From Salinivibrio kushneri (lineage in GTDB: Bacteria > Pseudomonadota > Gammaproteobacteria > Enterobacterales > Vibrionaceae), in the NCBI RefSeq assembly GCF_005280275.1, contig NZ_CP040021.1, positions 2,257,001 through 2,321,000 on the forward strand: a stretch of DNA of 64,000 bases, read 5' to 3'. This document shows positions 43,482 through 52,288 of this stretch, in pieces. The position numbers and the translations under genes were made by a program. The stretch's first letter is position 1. Each line of letters starts with the position of its first letter. The notes below the pieces were generated by a model. That model saw only the letters and a program-made list of their open reading frames with translations, made no database searches and had not been told where the DNA came from.

Positions 43482-44093
43482 CTAAAACACATCAACCTCG
43501 ACACGGCGATTAATAGCGCGCCCCTTCTCGGTGTGATTGGTCGCAGCAGGTTGTATTTCACCTTTCCCGTCCAGCGTCATTGTGTTGACATCAGCAGACG
43601 GAATAAAGGGGACAACCGCGTTCGCCCGTCGCTGTGACAGTTGCTGGTTATAGTGTGCGCGGCCGACATTATCAGTATGACCGGTAATCGAGATCTGTGA
43701 TGGGTGCTTTGCTAACGCCTGCGCTAAGCGTTGCAAAATCACTTGGCCTTGGGAAGAAATACGCGACGTATCAAAATCAAAATGCACACGCGCCACCGGC
43801 GAATTGGGCGCTTTTTGCCAATAGGCATGACTTCTAATAAAACTGGCACACTGTGGCGACACATCAAGTGCATCAATTTGCTCGATCAGCCATTGATCCT
43901 TGGTAGTGGTTTGGGGCGCAACCGTGAGTAGTTTATTATTCTGATAAGTGCGCGCGATGACGCCCTCACTACTCGTCACCTGATAATGTGCCGATCCTTC
44001 TTGCATGATGCAATAGGTATCAAATAAGGCGTCACTCGCCCATACGATATTGGGAAGGCTTAGCACGAGTGCAATATTGATCCATTTAATCAT
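43482..44093 (-). CDS. OmpA-family protein of the tad cluster
   Basis: A 203-residue envelope protein from the ATG at 44091-44093, preceded by AAGGAGC. A signal peptide (IALVLSLPNIVWA, cleavage near residue 20) is followed by a poorly conserved region with two cysteines. The OmpA-like peptidoglycan-binding domain is at about 105-203 (HFDFDTSRISSQGQ, ITGHTDNVGRAHYNQQLSQ start, GRAINRRVEV). It lies 13 bases after tadG. OmpA-domain proteins at the end of vibrio tad clusters are thought to support the pilus-assembly machine at the cell wall. Its exact role is unknown. Confidence 0.85.
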   Translation of the reverse strand: MIKWINIALVLSLPNIVWASDALFDTYCIMQEGSAHYQVTSSEGVIARTYQNNKLLTVAPQTTTKDQWLIEQIDALDVSPQCASFIRSHAYWQKAPNSPVARVHFDFDTSRISSQGQVILQRLAQALAKHPSQISITGHTDNVGRAHYNQQLSQRRANAVVPFIPSADVNTMTLDGKGEIQPAATNHTEKGRAINRRVEVDVF

Positions 44094-44106
44094 TGGATGC
44101 TCCTTG

Positions 44107-45420
44107 TTATGGGGCAAGATGACCGATTTCTTCAGAGATTAGCTCTAATATTTTGTTCTTGATAGCCGCTCTATCTTGTGCTTGGTAGATATTCTCTCCA
44201 CCAACACAATTTTTAAGCTCTGGGTGTTCGAAAACATCATAGTCAAAGCCCACCACTACCATACGCGCTTTAATACTGACTCCGTCTTTGCTCTCGTTTA
44301 GCTCGTCATAAATAGTCGAACATAGGCCTTCGTCGATGAGACGCTGAGTGACTGTTCGGTAAGAATCCTCTCCATCTGACAACACTAAAAGCAACCGTCT
44401 AGGGTTCGTTCCTTCTTTTAGTATTTGAGCGCCCCGGATAATCCCAGCATAAGATGACGTTCCACTGCCGCCACTAGCAGGAACAGAGAACTGAGAAACA
44501 TTAGATTTAAAACCCTCTACATTACTGGTTAAAGGTAGATCGTAAAAATAGGATACATTTGTTACTTCCCATTCATCTAACGCCTCATGAGCAGAGCTGT
44601 TCATGAAAAAAACGTCATCCACCGTACCCGAGTAGTCGATATCATTCGGCCTTGAACCCGGGAGGCTCTCATTAGGGCCGTAGTTACTATAGCTAGAGAA
44701 TTTGAGGTGCCTGACAAACTTTCTTCTAGAGTTAAACCAGTGAGATGAATAAAAGTCATACCCAACGAAGGCTATTCTATTTTCTACTTCGGAAAAAAAA
44801 CTATTATATTTTTTAATCTCGTCGGCCACTTCAGCGATTATATCTTTTAAGTCTTGATATTTTTGTTGGCTGCCACCAGTCCAATTGTTATACATAGAGG
44901 CAGAGAAGTCCGATACTAGCACCACATCAACAGCTTCGGATTGATATTTTCTTGCCACAGACTGACCCGCCACACCATAATCATCATCAAAACCTATGAT
45001 GGCTTCATTACCAGGAAACCAGGAGGGCTGTTCCAAGTTTGCTCTCAATTGATATTCAAAAAAAGGTTGTTGATTGGGATCTGTTTCATCACAGGATGGG
45101 TTGATATCACAAGATATTTTCGTTATTTGAAGCTCGTTGTCTATTATCCTAGCTTGAGGGAAGTAGTAAGCGATATACGCTTTAGCGGTCTCTCTTTGTA
45201 CATTAATATCGTCAGCATTTTGACCAGCAATAGCAAGCGTTGCCACTTCAACCGCCTCCTCTAGGCGCGCCTTGTCCTGCACCGCACGCGCACCATCTGT
45301 ACCTAGGGTAAAAATGCCAAACAGTATCGGAATAAACAGGGCGAATAAAATGGCGGCATGCCCTTGCTGCTGACGATAGTAACCAGGGGCTGAGTGAGCA
45401 AAACCTTGTTGTGAGCGCAT
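44107..45420 (-). CDS. tadG: TadG-like pseudopilin/VWFA protein
   Basis: A 437-residue protein of the Tad pilus machinery. The N-terminal TadE/G-type segment (GHAAILFALFIPILFGIFTLGTDGARA-type, about 20-45) is a single TM followed by a region rich in charged residues. A VWFA-like domain (about 155-430) has MIDAS DFSAS (in VVLVSDFSASM) and SDGEDSYR. It is likely anchored in the inner membrane with the VWFA domain in the periplasm. It starts 3 bases after tadF. The central part (about 44500-45000) is visibly AT-rich. Confidence 0.86.
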   Translation of the reverse strand: MRSQQGFAHSAPGYYRQQQGHAAILFALFIPILFGIFTLGTDGARAVQDKARLEEAVEVATLAIAGQNADDINVQRETAKAYIAYYFPQARIIDNELQITKISCDINPSCDETDPNQQPFFEYQLRANLEQPSWFPGNEAIIGFDDDYGVAGQSVARKYQSEAVDVVLVSDFSASMYNNWTGGSQQKYQDLKDIIAEVADEIKKYNSFFSEVENRIAFVGYDFYSSHWFNSRRKFVRHLKFSSYSNYGPNESLPGSRPNDIDYSGTVDDVFFMNSSAHEALDEWEVTNVSYFYDLPLTSNVEGFKSNVSQFSVPASGGSGTSSYAGIIRGAQILKEGTNPRRLLLVLSDGEDSYRTVTQRLIDEGLCSTIYDELNESKDGVSIKARMVVVGFDYDVFEHPELKNCVGGENIYQAQDRAAIKNKILELISEEIGHLAP

Positions 45421-45423
45421 AAA

Positions 45424-45981
45424 CTATCTCCCCATTACCACGGCGCGCGACGATACGCGCGAGAACGCTTCACCAATAAGATTGCCGTACCAATTATCGG
45501 TGTCGTAGCACAAGGTCACTTGGTATAAGGTGGCTGGCCGCCCAAAGGTCGTGGTAAAGCTGAGATCTTTACTCGGGGGCGTTGCCTGGCACAGGGTTCC
45601 AGAAGGTGCAGACCACTGGCTAATAATCTTGGTTTGATCTTCTTCGTCCGTCTCTCCAACCCCTTGACGAACATGAAGCGCAAATCCGAGCTTGCTACTG
45701 TCAAAATTAGTCATGCTGCGCGTGAGGGAGTTTCTGACGATGATGTAAGCTTCTTCGGCTTGCTCCTCGCCCACTTCAAAATCGTCCTCACCAAACAGCT
45801 CAGTACGCTCTTTAATGATATTCGCCGCAGAGAAAGCCATACGATCGAGCTTACCTTTAACACTCAGTTTAATGATGATATCGGCACTGAACACCAGCAG
45901 CAGTGCGAAGAAGACCCCGACGATAGCAAACTCGACGGTAAAGTTACCTTGCTGATGAACTTTAAAGCGCGAAGGTTTCAC
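45424..45981 (-). CDS. tadF: TadF-like pseudopilin
   Basis: A 185-residue single-pass protein. After a short basic N-terminus comes QGNFTVEFAIVGVFFALLLVFSADIIIKL, with Glu at the position following the cleavage/processing region typical of TadE/TadF pseudopilins. The C-terminal periplasmic part has two cysteines (LCQATPP, LCYDTDN) that may form a disulfide. The start codon is GTG (45979-45981) with AGGAA upstream. It overlaps tadE by 20 bases. TadF is thought to help pilus assembly with TadE and TadG. Confidence 0.85.
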   Translation of the reverse strand: MKPSRFKVHQQGNFTVEFAIVGVFFALLLVFSADIIIKLSVKGKLDRMAFSAANIIKERTELFGEDDFEVGEEQAEEAYIIVRNSLTRSMTNFDSSKLGFALHVRQGVGETDEEDQTKIISQWSAPSGTLCQATPPSKDLSFTTTFGRPATLYQVTLCYDTDNWYGNLIGEAFSRVSSRAVVMGR

Positions 45982-46474
45982 GTTGGTATTCCTGTATCAC
46001 TATCATTTCACGGGAAAAAAGAGTGTTTTTATCCAAAAATAAGTTAAAGGTAGGTTGATAGTCATAACTGACGTTATAAATGGCAATCGGCGCTTTCTCA
46101 GGCTCGCCACACACGGTTTCTCTATCGTCTTCATCTTCAGACTCACAGCCCTCCGTGATCGTGGCAAGGGTGTTGTATTCATTCACATAATGAACACTGA
46201 TCCGATAATTATCGACATCGATCAACGCATGCCAAAGACTACTGTCATCATTAAGGGATTGTTTAAATACGGGTAGAAAATCTTCGGTTTTTTGTTTTTT
46301 CGCATGCTGCGCAGCTCTTGAGATAGCCAAATCGCCCAACGCCGATACATATGACATAAAACTCATTTCCACCCAGGCAGCACACATTAGCCAAAATGCA
46401 AAAAAGCCGCCAACAAATTCTATCGTTGCGACACCAGAATGCCGGCAGGGAGCGTTTCGCTTTGGTAACATCAT
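45962..46474 (-). CDS. tadE: TadE-like pseudopilin
   Basis: A 170-residue single-pass protein. HSGVATIEFVGGFFAFWLMCAAWVEM near the N-terminus is the TadE motif: a glutamate in a hydrophobic segment, processed by the TadV prepilin peptidase in related systems. An acidic, cysteine-containing periplasmic part follows (SEDEDDRETVCGE). Start ATG 46472-46474 with AGAGG upstream. A 125-base gap with no gene separates it from tadD, the largest gap in the central part of the cluster, so an additional promoter or processing site is possible there. Confidence 0.84.
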   Translation of the reverse strand: MMLPKRNAPCRHSGVATIEFVGGFFAFWLMCAAWVEMSFMSYVSALGDLAISRAAQHAKKQKTEDFLPVFKQSLNDDSSLWHALIDVDNYRISVHYVNEYNTLATITEGCESEDEDDRETVCGEPEKAPIAIYNVSYDYQPTFNLFLDKNTLFSREMIVIQEYQRETFAL

Positions 46475-46599
46475 TGATTGGCCTCTACCTCGTGTCTAGA
46501 ACCACCCATCGGTGCGCCGTTGATCACGCCTGTCACTGCTTAATTCATCCCCTAGTCACCCCCTACCTGTTCCGATAAAGGGAACTTTGCTGCCGTCGC

Positions 46600-47448
46600 T
46601 CACTGCCCACTAAGTGAGGACTGCGTCAGCTCTTCGTCATTCGGTATCGTTACCGAATCATAATTCGCATTCCCCCCGAGAATCGCAGAAAAATCCGCAA
46701 CGGGGAGTGCTTGCAATTGTTGGTAAAGCGATACGCGCTCACTCTTGCCCATATTGTCTGTTAACATTTCAAATGCCGAATATTGATCAGTTTTAGCATA
46801 GACCAACGACAGCGTTACGCGTGCTCTATCTGACAACTGTCTCAGATCTGGTACAGGCTGCAGTCGGCGTAAAGCCTCTGTATAGCGTTCCTCAAACACA
46901 TCAAGGAGCGCTAAATTATTTTTGATAGTACGATCATCCGCCATATTGCTGCGCGCATGGTTAAACCACTCTCGTGCAACCGTAAAGTTTCCCTCTCGAG
47001 CAGAGAGTATGCCAAGAAGGTTCGCTGATTCGCTATTCGACGGCGCAAGTTGCTGAACCTTGTTTAAGTGCTTTCTTGCCTCAGCCCACTGCTCTAGCCC
47101 AAGTGAAATCTTTCCAGCGAGTAGTAACACATTACTAGCGGTTGGGTCTTTTGCGTCAAACGGTTGAAGAAGCGGTGTAAGGTAGAAGCGGGCTGAATCA
47201 TAATCTTTAATCTCTAGATATCGCTTTACCAGCTTTATCCTCACTTCCTCCGATTCTTTTTCTTTCAGCTGGTTTTTGTAAAAATCAATGATTTCAATAT
47301 CATTACCACTACTTTCCAGAACTTGCTCATTAGTTAGCGTTTTTTCCTGAGGTGGGGCACTCCCCACACATCCTGTTATGATAAGAGCAAGGCTGGGCAC
47401 GAGTAGTCGTAGAAACGGAAATGATCTCAATACGAAAAGATTAAGCAT
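46600..47448 (-). CDS. tadD: TadD-like TPR lipoprotein
   Basis: A 282-residue outer-membrane lipoprotein that in Tad systems helps secretin/pilus assembly. Signal peptide with lipobox LIITGC (about 22-27), then TPR-like helices at about 50-240 (LLLAGKISLGLEQWAEARKHL, NLLGILSAREGNFTVAREWF, NLALLDVFEERYTEALRRL). It overlaps the end of tadC by 8 bases. Confidence 0.87.
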   Translation of the reverse strand: MLNLFVLRSFPFLRLLVPSLALIITGCVGSAPPQEKTLTNEQVLESSGNDIEIIDFYKNQLKEKESEEVRIKLVKRYLEIKDYDSARFYLTPLLQPFDAKDPTASNVLLLAGKISLGLEQWAEARKHLNKVQQLAPSNSESANLLGILSAREGNFTVAREWFNHARSNMADDRTIKNNLALLDVFEERYTEALRRLQPVPDLRQLSDRARVTLSLVYAKTDQYSAFEMLTDNMGKSERVSLYQQLQALPVADFSAILGGNANYDSVTIPNDEELTQSSLSGQ

Positions 47449-48310
47449 TCGCTAACATCCTCATAATTCCTGGCGCCGCAATGAGAATAACTATCGGTAC
47501 CATAATAAATACAATCAAGGGAATCGACATTTTTGCTGCCAACTGACCAATTTTTTCTTCTATTCGAAGCAATTGCACTTCGCGAATATCCGATGAAAGT
47601 GTCGTTAGCACACCATAAATAGACGTTCCATATTGCAAACTCTGGTTGAGGGTCATCACGAAACTGCGCATTTCATTGGAGGGAACACGCATGTAGAGTT
47701 CTTCTAGCGCTTGTTCTAGACCCACGATTCTTGAGCGTTCATTCACCCTTGTGAGTAAAAAACTCAGATCACGATCAAAAGCTGCCATTTCCCGCGATAG
47801 ATAAGTAATAGACGCTTCAATCGTCATCCCGGTTTGTACACAGACCGCCATCAGGTCTAACATGTACGGAAGTTTGTTTGAAATGGATTTTACCAATGCC
47901 TTTTTTCGAATACCCAAGTAGGCATCAGGACCAATAATCGTCACAACAAGCCATAATATTTCTACAATGAATAGCCATTTACTTGGCCACTGTTGCCATT
48001 GACCAATTAGGTATATTGCTGATGCACCGACTATTAATAGCATATATTTAGCGGGCATAAACAACTTGCTCAAGCGTGTGTCGTAGATCCCTGCCGCTAG
48101 GAATTTTTGCTCCATATCTTGTTTATCACTAGAGACGAGTTGACTAAGGGCGGTTCCAACGCGCTCCCAAAAATCAAACTTTCTCTCGTCAGCCGAGTTG
48201 ACGCTAAATTCTCGGAAGCGCTTTTGTTTCATTGAGTGACGTAAGCCACGAAGCGCTATCACACAACCGATTAGTATTAACGCCAAAAAAAGCCATTGCT
48301 GCTGTGACAT
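47441..48310 (-). CDS. tadC: Inner-membrane platform protein TadC (type II secretion F domain)
   Basis: A 289-residue polytopic protein with an N-terminal TM (WLFLALILIGCVIAL), two mid TMs (about 85-125) and a T2SSF/GspF domain (about 145-275, LPYMLDLMAVCVQTGMTIEASI and a C-terminal TM PLIVFIMVPIVILI). It pairs with TadB to form the platform on which the TadA ATPase works. Starts 15 bases after tadB and overlaps tadD by 8. Confidence 0.93.
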   Translation of the reverse strand: MSQQQWLFLALILIGCVIALRGLRHSMKQKRFREFSVNSADERKFDFWERVGTALSQLVSSDKQDMEQKFLAAGIYDTRLSKLFMPAKYMLLIVGASAIYLIGQWQQWPSKWLFIVEILWLVVTIIGPDAYLGIRKKALVKSISNKLPYMLDLMAVCVQTGMTIEASITYLSREMAAFDRDLSFLLTRVNERSRIVGLEQALEELYMRVPSNEMRSFVMTLNQSLQYGTSIYGVLTTLSSDIREVQLLRIEEKIGQLAAKMSIPLIVFIMVPIVILIAAPGIMRMLANA

Positions 48311-48325
48311 AATGACTACCCTGTA

Positions 48326-49243
48326 TTAGCGGACGCTTTTCATTAATCCCCACACAATGGCAATGCCAATTGCTTCACTGATCAACACATAGTAAAGAAT
48401 GACTTTTCCATCCGGGTCGAACATGACAAACTCAAAATTTTCTGGGCTCAGGTACTGCAAAATGAAAAGAAAGAAGAATGGAATAGCCGCCACTATTTTT
48501 GCGGATGTTCTCGCCTCAGAAGTGAGTGCCATTTTTTTCTTCTCTATAGAGCGAGCATTAAACATCATGCGGTTCAACCGCATCATGATCTCTTTCAGCT
48601 GCCCTCCCCTTTGCATATTGGCGCGTAAAGTAATAACGAAGAAATAAAAGGATGGGTAAGGGTAACGCCGGCATGACTTACGAAAAACGTCATCCGGTGA
48701 TTCACCTAACTGTAAGCGCTTCCCCATTATACGAAACTCGCGGCCGATATCACCTTCCAGTGTATTTCCTACATATAAGATGGCATGCATAATGCTCTCC
48801 CCCGCTGATACAGCACTCGTCATCATATTGAGCGCGTCAGGGAATTCAGTTTCGAACATTTTGCGCTCTCGACCTTGCAACCAGCGATAGAAAACCAACA
48901 TACCCACTAGTACAATGACAGGTGTGATAAGCCACTGAGACTCTCGCAAAAACTGGCGGTTAAAATAAATAGAGGCGAAAATAAGGCCACAAAGCAACGC
49001 CACCAGTTTTAAAATCGGTCGGGTGCCTAATTGCTTCTTAAAGTTACTCCAGCGAAGTAATAACTCCTCCCACAGGCTTCTATCGGCCAGTGATCTCAAG
49101 TCGACAGCCTGTTGGTTTGCAACTACCGATTCAACAAACTCTGTTTGATTAAACTCCTCAAGATAGTCATAGCGCTTGCGTTTTTTAAGCCAAGGAATAA
49201 TGAGCAGCCCGATACCGATCACAAGCATAACCAAGTAAATCAT
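48326..49243 (-). CDS. tadB: Inner-membrane platform protein TadB
   Basis: A 305-residue inner-membrane protein. N-terminal TM ([19 protein letters not shown]), paired TMs at about 80-120, a T2SSF domain (about 140-270, FPDALNMMTSAVSAGESIMHAI) and C-terminal TMs. Partner of TadC. Its ATG overlaps the stop of tadA (4 bases). Confidence 0.93.
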   Translation of the reverse strand: MIYLVMLVIGIGLLIIPWLKKRKRYDYLEEFNQTEFVESVVANQQAVDLRSLADRSLWEELLLRWSNFKKQLGTRPILKLVALLCGLIFASIYFNRQFLRESQWLITPVIVLVGMLVFYRWLQGRERKMFETEFPDALNMMTSAVSAGESIMHAILYVGNTLEGDIGREFRIMGKRLQLGESPDDVFRKSCRRYPYPSFYFFVITLRANMQRGGQLKEIMMRLNRMMFNARSIEKKKMALTSEARTSAKIVAAIPFFFLFILQYLSPENFEFVMFDPDGKVILYYVLISEAIGIAIVWGLMKSVR

Positions 49244-50523
49244 CTTTCCTCCCCAGCTTTGAATGCAGATGAGAGCTTGTCTTCCAGACCAAAGAAGCGG
49301 GCTTTTTCCATCAACACTGACCGTTGCATCAAACCAGCAGTCACGTAGTTACCGCGTACTTTCCCATCAGAAGATTGCTGATACATAGGCTGAAAACGGA
49401 AGATTTCTTCCATAACGACGTTACTTCCCTCTAGCCCAACCACTTCGGTTATGCTCATCACTTTACGACTGCCATCATGCAACCGGCTGATTTGTATGAC
49501 TAAGTCAACAGCACTGACTATGGTGCGCCGAATCGCCTCCAACGGGAGATTGCTATTGGCCATCATCACCATCGACTCAACCCTAGCTAATGCATCACGC
49601 GGTGTATTGGCGTGAAGCGTCGACATGGAGCCATCGTGGCCAGTATTCATAGCTTGGAGCATCTCAAAGGCTTCAGCACCACGACACTCACCGACAATGA
49701 TTCTATCTGGGCGCATCCGAAGTGAGTTGATAACAAGGTCTCGCTGATCCACTAGCCCAGTATTCTCAATGCCCGCTGTACGAGTTTCTAAGCGAACAAC
49801 ATGTGGTTGTTGTAAGCGTAGTTCAGCCGCATCCTCTATCGTGATAATGCGCTCGTTTTCACCGATAAATTGTGACAACGCGTTGAGCATCGTCGTTTTA
49901 CCCGAGCCCGTACCACCTGATATCAATATATTGAGGCGGCAATGTGCGGCAATCATTAACAATTGCGCCATTTCAGGGCTCATAGCCCCAAATTCGCAAA
50001 GCTTCTGGAGATCGATGCTTTGTTTTTTAAATTTACGGATAGAAATCGCCGTTCCATCAATCGATATCGGTGGAATAACGATATTCACACGACTACCGTC
50101 TTCTAAGCGCGCATCACAAGTGGGTGAGGATTCATCCACTCGACGCCCGACGCGAGAGGCAATACGCTTTGCGATTTCTCTTAGTTGGTTCTCATCGATA
50201 AAAGTAACAGGTGCACGCTCAACAAGGCCATTACGCTCAATATAAACGGAATCAGGGCCATTGATCATAATGTCCGTGATCGTTTCATCGTCCAACAGGT
50301 TTTGTAGCGGGCCTAGACCAATCAACTCATCCGTTAAGTATTTAACAAACTCTTTTTTTACCGTACTGCTCAGTGGCCATTGCTCACGGTTGATCAATAG
50401 CTCAATAGCGCTTTCTAATTGTTTCTCAAGTTCCTCTCGCGAAACATCGGCGACAACATTTGGATCCAAAGCGTCAAAAACCTGTTTGCGAATCTTGACA
50501 TAAACTTCTTTGGTACCAATCAC
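49240..50523 (-). CDS. tadA: Tad pilus assembly ATPase TadA (CpaF family)
   Basis: A 427-residue cytosolic hexameric ATPase powering Flp pilus extension and, in Caulobacter, also retraction. The N-terminal domain contains [19 protein letters not shown]. Walker [10 protein letters not shown] is at about 213-221. The Asp box [11 protein letters not shown] (about 240), Walker [13 protein letters not shown] (about 275) and His box [11 protein letters not shown] (about 300) follow, all as in CpaF. It overlaps tadZ and tadB by 4 bases each. Confidence 0.96.
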   Translation of the reverse strand: MIGTKEVYVKIRKQVFDALDPNVVADVSREELEKQLESAIELLINREQWPLSSTVKKEFVKYLTDELIGLGPLQNLLDDETITDIMINGPDSVYIERNGLVERAPVTFIDENQLREIAKRIASRVGRRVDESSPTCDARLEDGSRVNIVIPPISIDGTAISIRKFKKQSIDLQKLCEFGAMSPEMAQLLMIAAHCRLNILISGGTGSGKTTMLNALSQFIGENERIITIEDAAELRLQQPHVVRLETRTAGIENTGLVDQRDLVINSLRMRPDRIIVGECRGAEAFEMLQAMNTGHDGSMSTLHANTPRDALARVESMVMMANSNLPLEAIRRTIVSAVDLVIQISRLHDGSRKVMSITEVVGLEGSNVVMEEIFRFQPMYQQSSDGKVRGNYVTAGLMQRSVLMEKARFFGLEDKLSSAFKAGEER

Positions 50524-51773
50524 TCAGCTTGCCTCTTTCTGCTAAAAAGGTTGGTTAACTTTGCTAAGGTTGAAGGTGCTTCCACTGACTCACCCACAAC
50601 TAGCGAAGCGAGTTTGTGTATCGGCCCTGAGGCATTGATCTTTGATCGTGCTATACGCTCTCCCTCGAGTAATAATTCGCCTATTTTCCCATTAAAAGGG
50701 ATATTCACATCGACAGGGCATTGCAAAAACTTTTCAATGTCATCTTCGGTAACAGTTGCAAACTTTCCAGGGAAATTATTGTTGACAACAAGGATCAAAC
50801 GAGGTCGCGCGTTTTCATCCATCGAATCAATACTTAACTTTAACCGACCAGCGTCTCGCAAGGCCGCAACCGTTGGCGTAAGAACCAGAATAATACAATC
50901 ACTGCTAAGCCAGCGCTGCTGATTCCGATGAGTAAAGCCTGATGATCCGGATACATCCTCGATAATAAAGTTACATTCAGACGATAGAATGTCAGCGGCG
51001 CTATTGTGATAATCATTCAACTCATCAGCACTATACTGCGAGGAGGACAATGCGAGGACAGACAGCATCTCACTGTGTTTCGTCAGTAGACTCTGAGCAG
51101 AAGATAAGTCCAGACTTGATGAAAATGCGCCTTTTTGCACCTCTCGCTTTTCAAATTTTTTAATGCCGAGCATGATATCCAAATCACCACTGGTATAGTT
51201 ATGATCCACAACGATACAGGATGCCTTTTTTTCTGAAACCAGTTGATGCGCCAATTCAGAAGCAACTAGGGTTGTACCCACTCCTCCTTTTGTACCAACT
51301 ACAGAGATCCGCTTGGCACGCCTATTTTGTCCTACACCACGATTTCTCTGCCGATTATCACTCACACTACGAACGAAATCGATTAGCTCTTGCTTAGTGA
51401 TGGGCCAGAACAAGTAATAAAAACCCATCTGTTTGAGGTTACGAATCGTTGAAATTGCATCTTCACTGCCAATGACTATCACAGAAGCATGACTCGGTAA
51501 TAAGTGGCTAATTCGGCGCGCATCACCCGTCACATCTTGGCTGCTATTAAGCTCAACCAAGACAATCTCAACACTTTGCTGGCGCACATGATCCGTAATG
51601 ACCATATCCGAGTTTTTACATATTTCAGGCGCAGAGACGCCTTCAAATCTAAAGGCTTCTTCAACGAGAGAGCGGCAAGGCTCCGTTTGATAGAAGAGAA
51701 CGGAGGTTATCTTATCTTTGTCATCTTGCTGCGACTGATTGCTCTTTAGTATATCAACGAGATCAAACATCAA
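50520..51773 (-). CDS. tadZ: Tad polar localisation ATPase TadZ (CpaE-like)
   Basis: A 417-residue cytosolic protein. The N-terminal receiver-like domain (about 20-145) is followed by a MinD/ParA-type ATPase with deviant Walker A GTKGGVGTT (about 158-166) and DHNYTSGDLDIML. TadZ homologues place the pilus machine at the pole. The phosphoacceptor Asp region in the receiver-like part is not obvious, as usual for this family. Overlaps rcpB and tadA by 4 bases each. Confidence 0.9.
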   Translation of the reverse strand: MMFDLVDILKSNQSQQDDKDKITSVLFYQTEPCRSLVEEAFRFEGVSAPEICKNSDMVITDHVRQQSVEIVLVELNSSQDVTGDARRISHLLPSHASVIVIGSEDAISTIRNLKQMGFYYLFWPITKQELIDFVRSVSDNRQRNRGVGQNRRAKRISVVGTKGGVGTTLVASELAHQLVSEKKASCIVVDHNYTSGDLDIMLGIKKFEKREVQKGAFSSSLDLSSAQSLLTKHSEMLSVLALSSSQYSADELNDYHNSAADILSSECNFIIEDVSGSSGFTHRNQQRWLSSDCIILVLTPTVAALRDAGRLKLSIDSMDENARPRLILVVNNNFPGKFATVTEDDIEKFLQCPVDVNIPFNGKIGELLLEGERIARSKINASGPIHKLASLVVGESVEAPSTLAKLTNLFSRKRQAE

Positions 51774-52288
51774 TAATTGCCTTGTTCATGACTAATATCC
51801 GGGATACTTAGCCCTTTCTCAGGGTGGACTTTCGACAGCCATTGATTGTGAGTTAATACACAACCGCTTTTCTTCGGGTGAGTATCGGCAATTGTGACTG
51901 GCTCACAGGTCTCTGTCTGAACGTGATAAGAATACAACGCCACTTGCCAATCACCCTCGCGCAGTGGCATTGCCTTTTCATGGATATTTTTTTTATCAAC
52001 CCCTTGGGCTAGGAGGTAATTGCGCGCTTTGACCGTTTTTTTAGCACCTGCTTTCGAGCTATAGCTTAAGTGTATGGGTTGCGTTAATATCAGTGACTGA
52101 TGGTGGGAAACAAAACGGATAAACTCATCAAAACTGGCATCGCCAGTGCTAGACTGTGCGGTTAAAGACAATTTATACGTCACTGGGGTGACGGAAACTC
52201 CCACACCTTCCGTTTGATACGCAGGCGTACAAGCCGTGATCCCAGCCACTAACACAGTAAAAAGGGCCCATATTCTTGGACTTTTCAT
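51770..52288 (-). CDS. rcpB: RcpB/CpaD-like outer-membrane lipoprotein
   Basis: A 172-residue protein with signal peptide and lipobox-like GITACTP (about 16-22). The middle part (SSKAGAKKTVKARNYLLAQGV) resembles the OmpA-like/CpaD region, and the C-terminal block SGCVLTHNQWLSKVHPEKGL matches the conserved cysteine-Asn-leucine pattern of CpaD-type proteins. Position between secretin rcpA and tadZ matches rcpB/cpaD. It probably supports secretin assembly. Overlaps both neighbours by 4 bases. The name rests mainly on position. Confidence 0.7.
   Translation of the reverse strand: MKSPRIWALFTVLVAGITACTPAYQTEGVGVSVTPVTYKLSLTAQSSTGDASFDEFIRFVSHHQSLILTQPIHLSYSSKAGAKKTVKARNYLLAQGVDKKNIHEKAMPLREGDWQVALYSYHVQTETCEPVTIADTHPKKSGCVLTHNQWLSKVHPEKGLSIPDISHEQGNY

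Noticed and set aside
46475-46599. A small gene in the 125-base gap between tadD and tadE
   Set aside because: No frame with a credible start and ribosome-binding site on either strand; only a weak 5-bp hairpin is visible.
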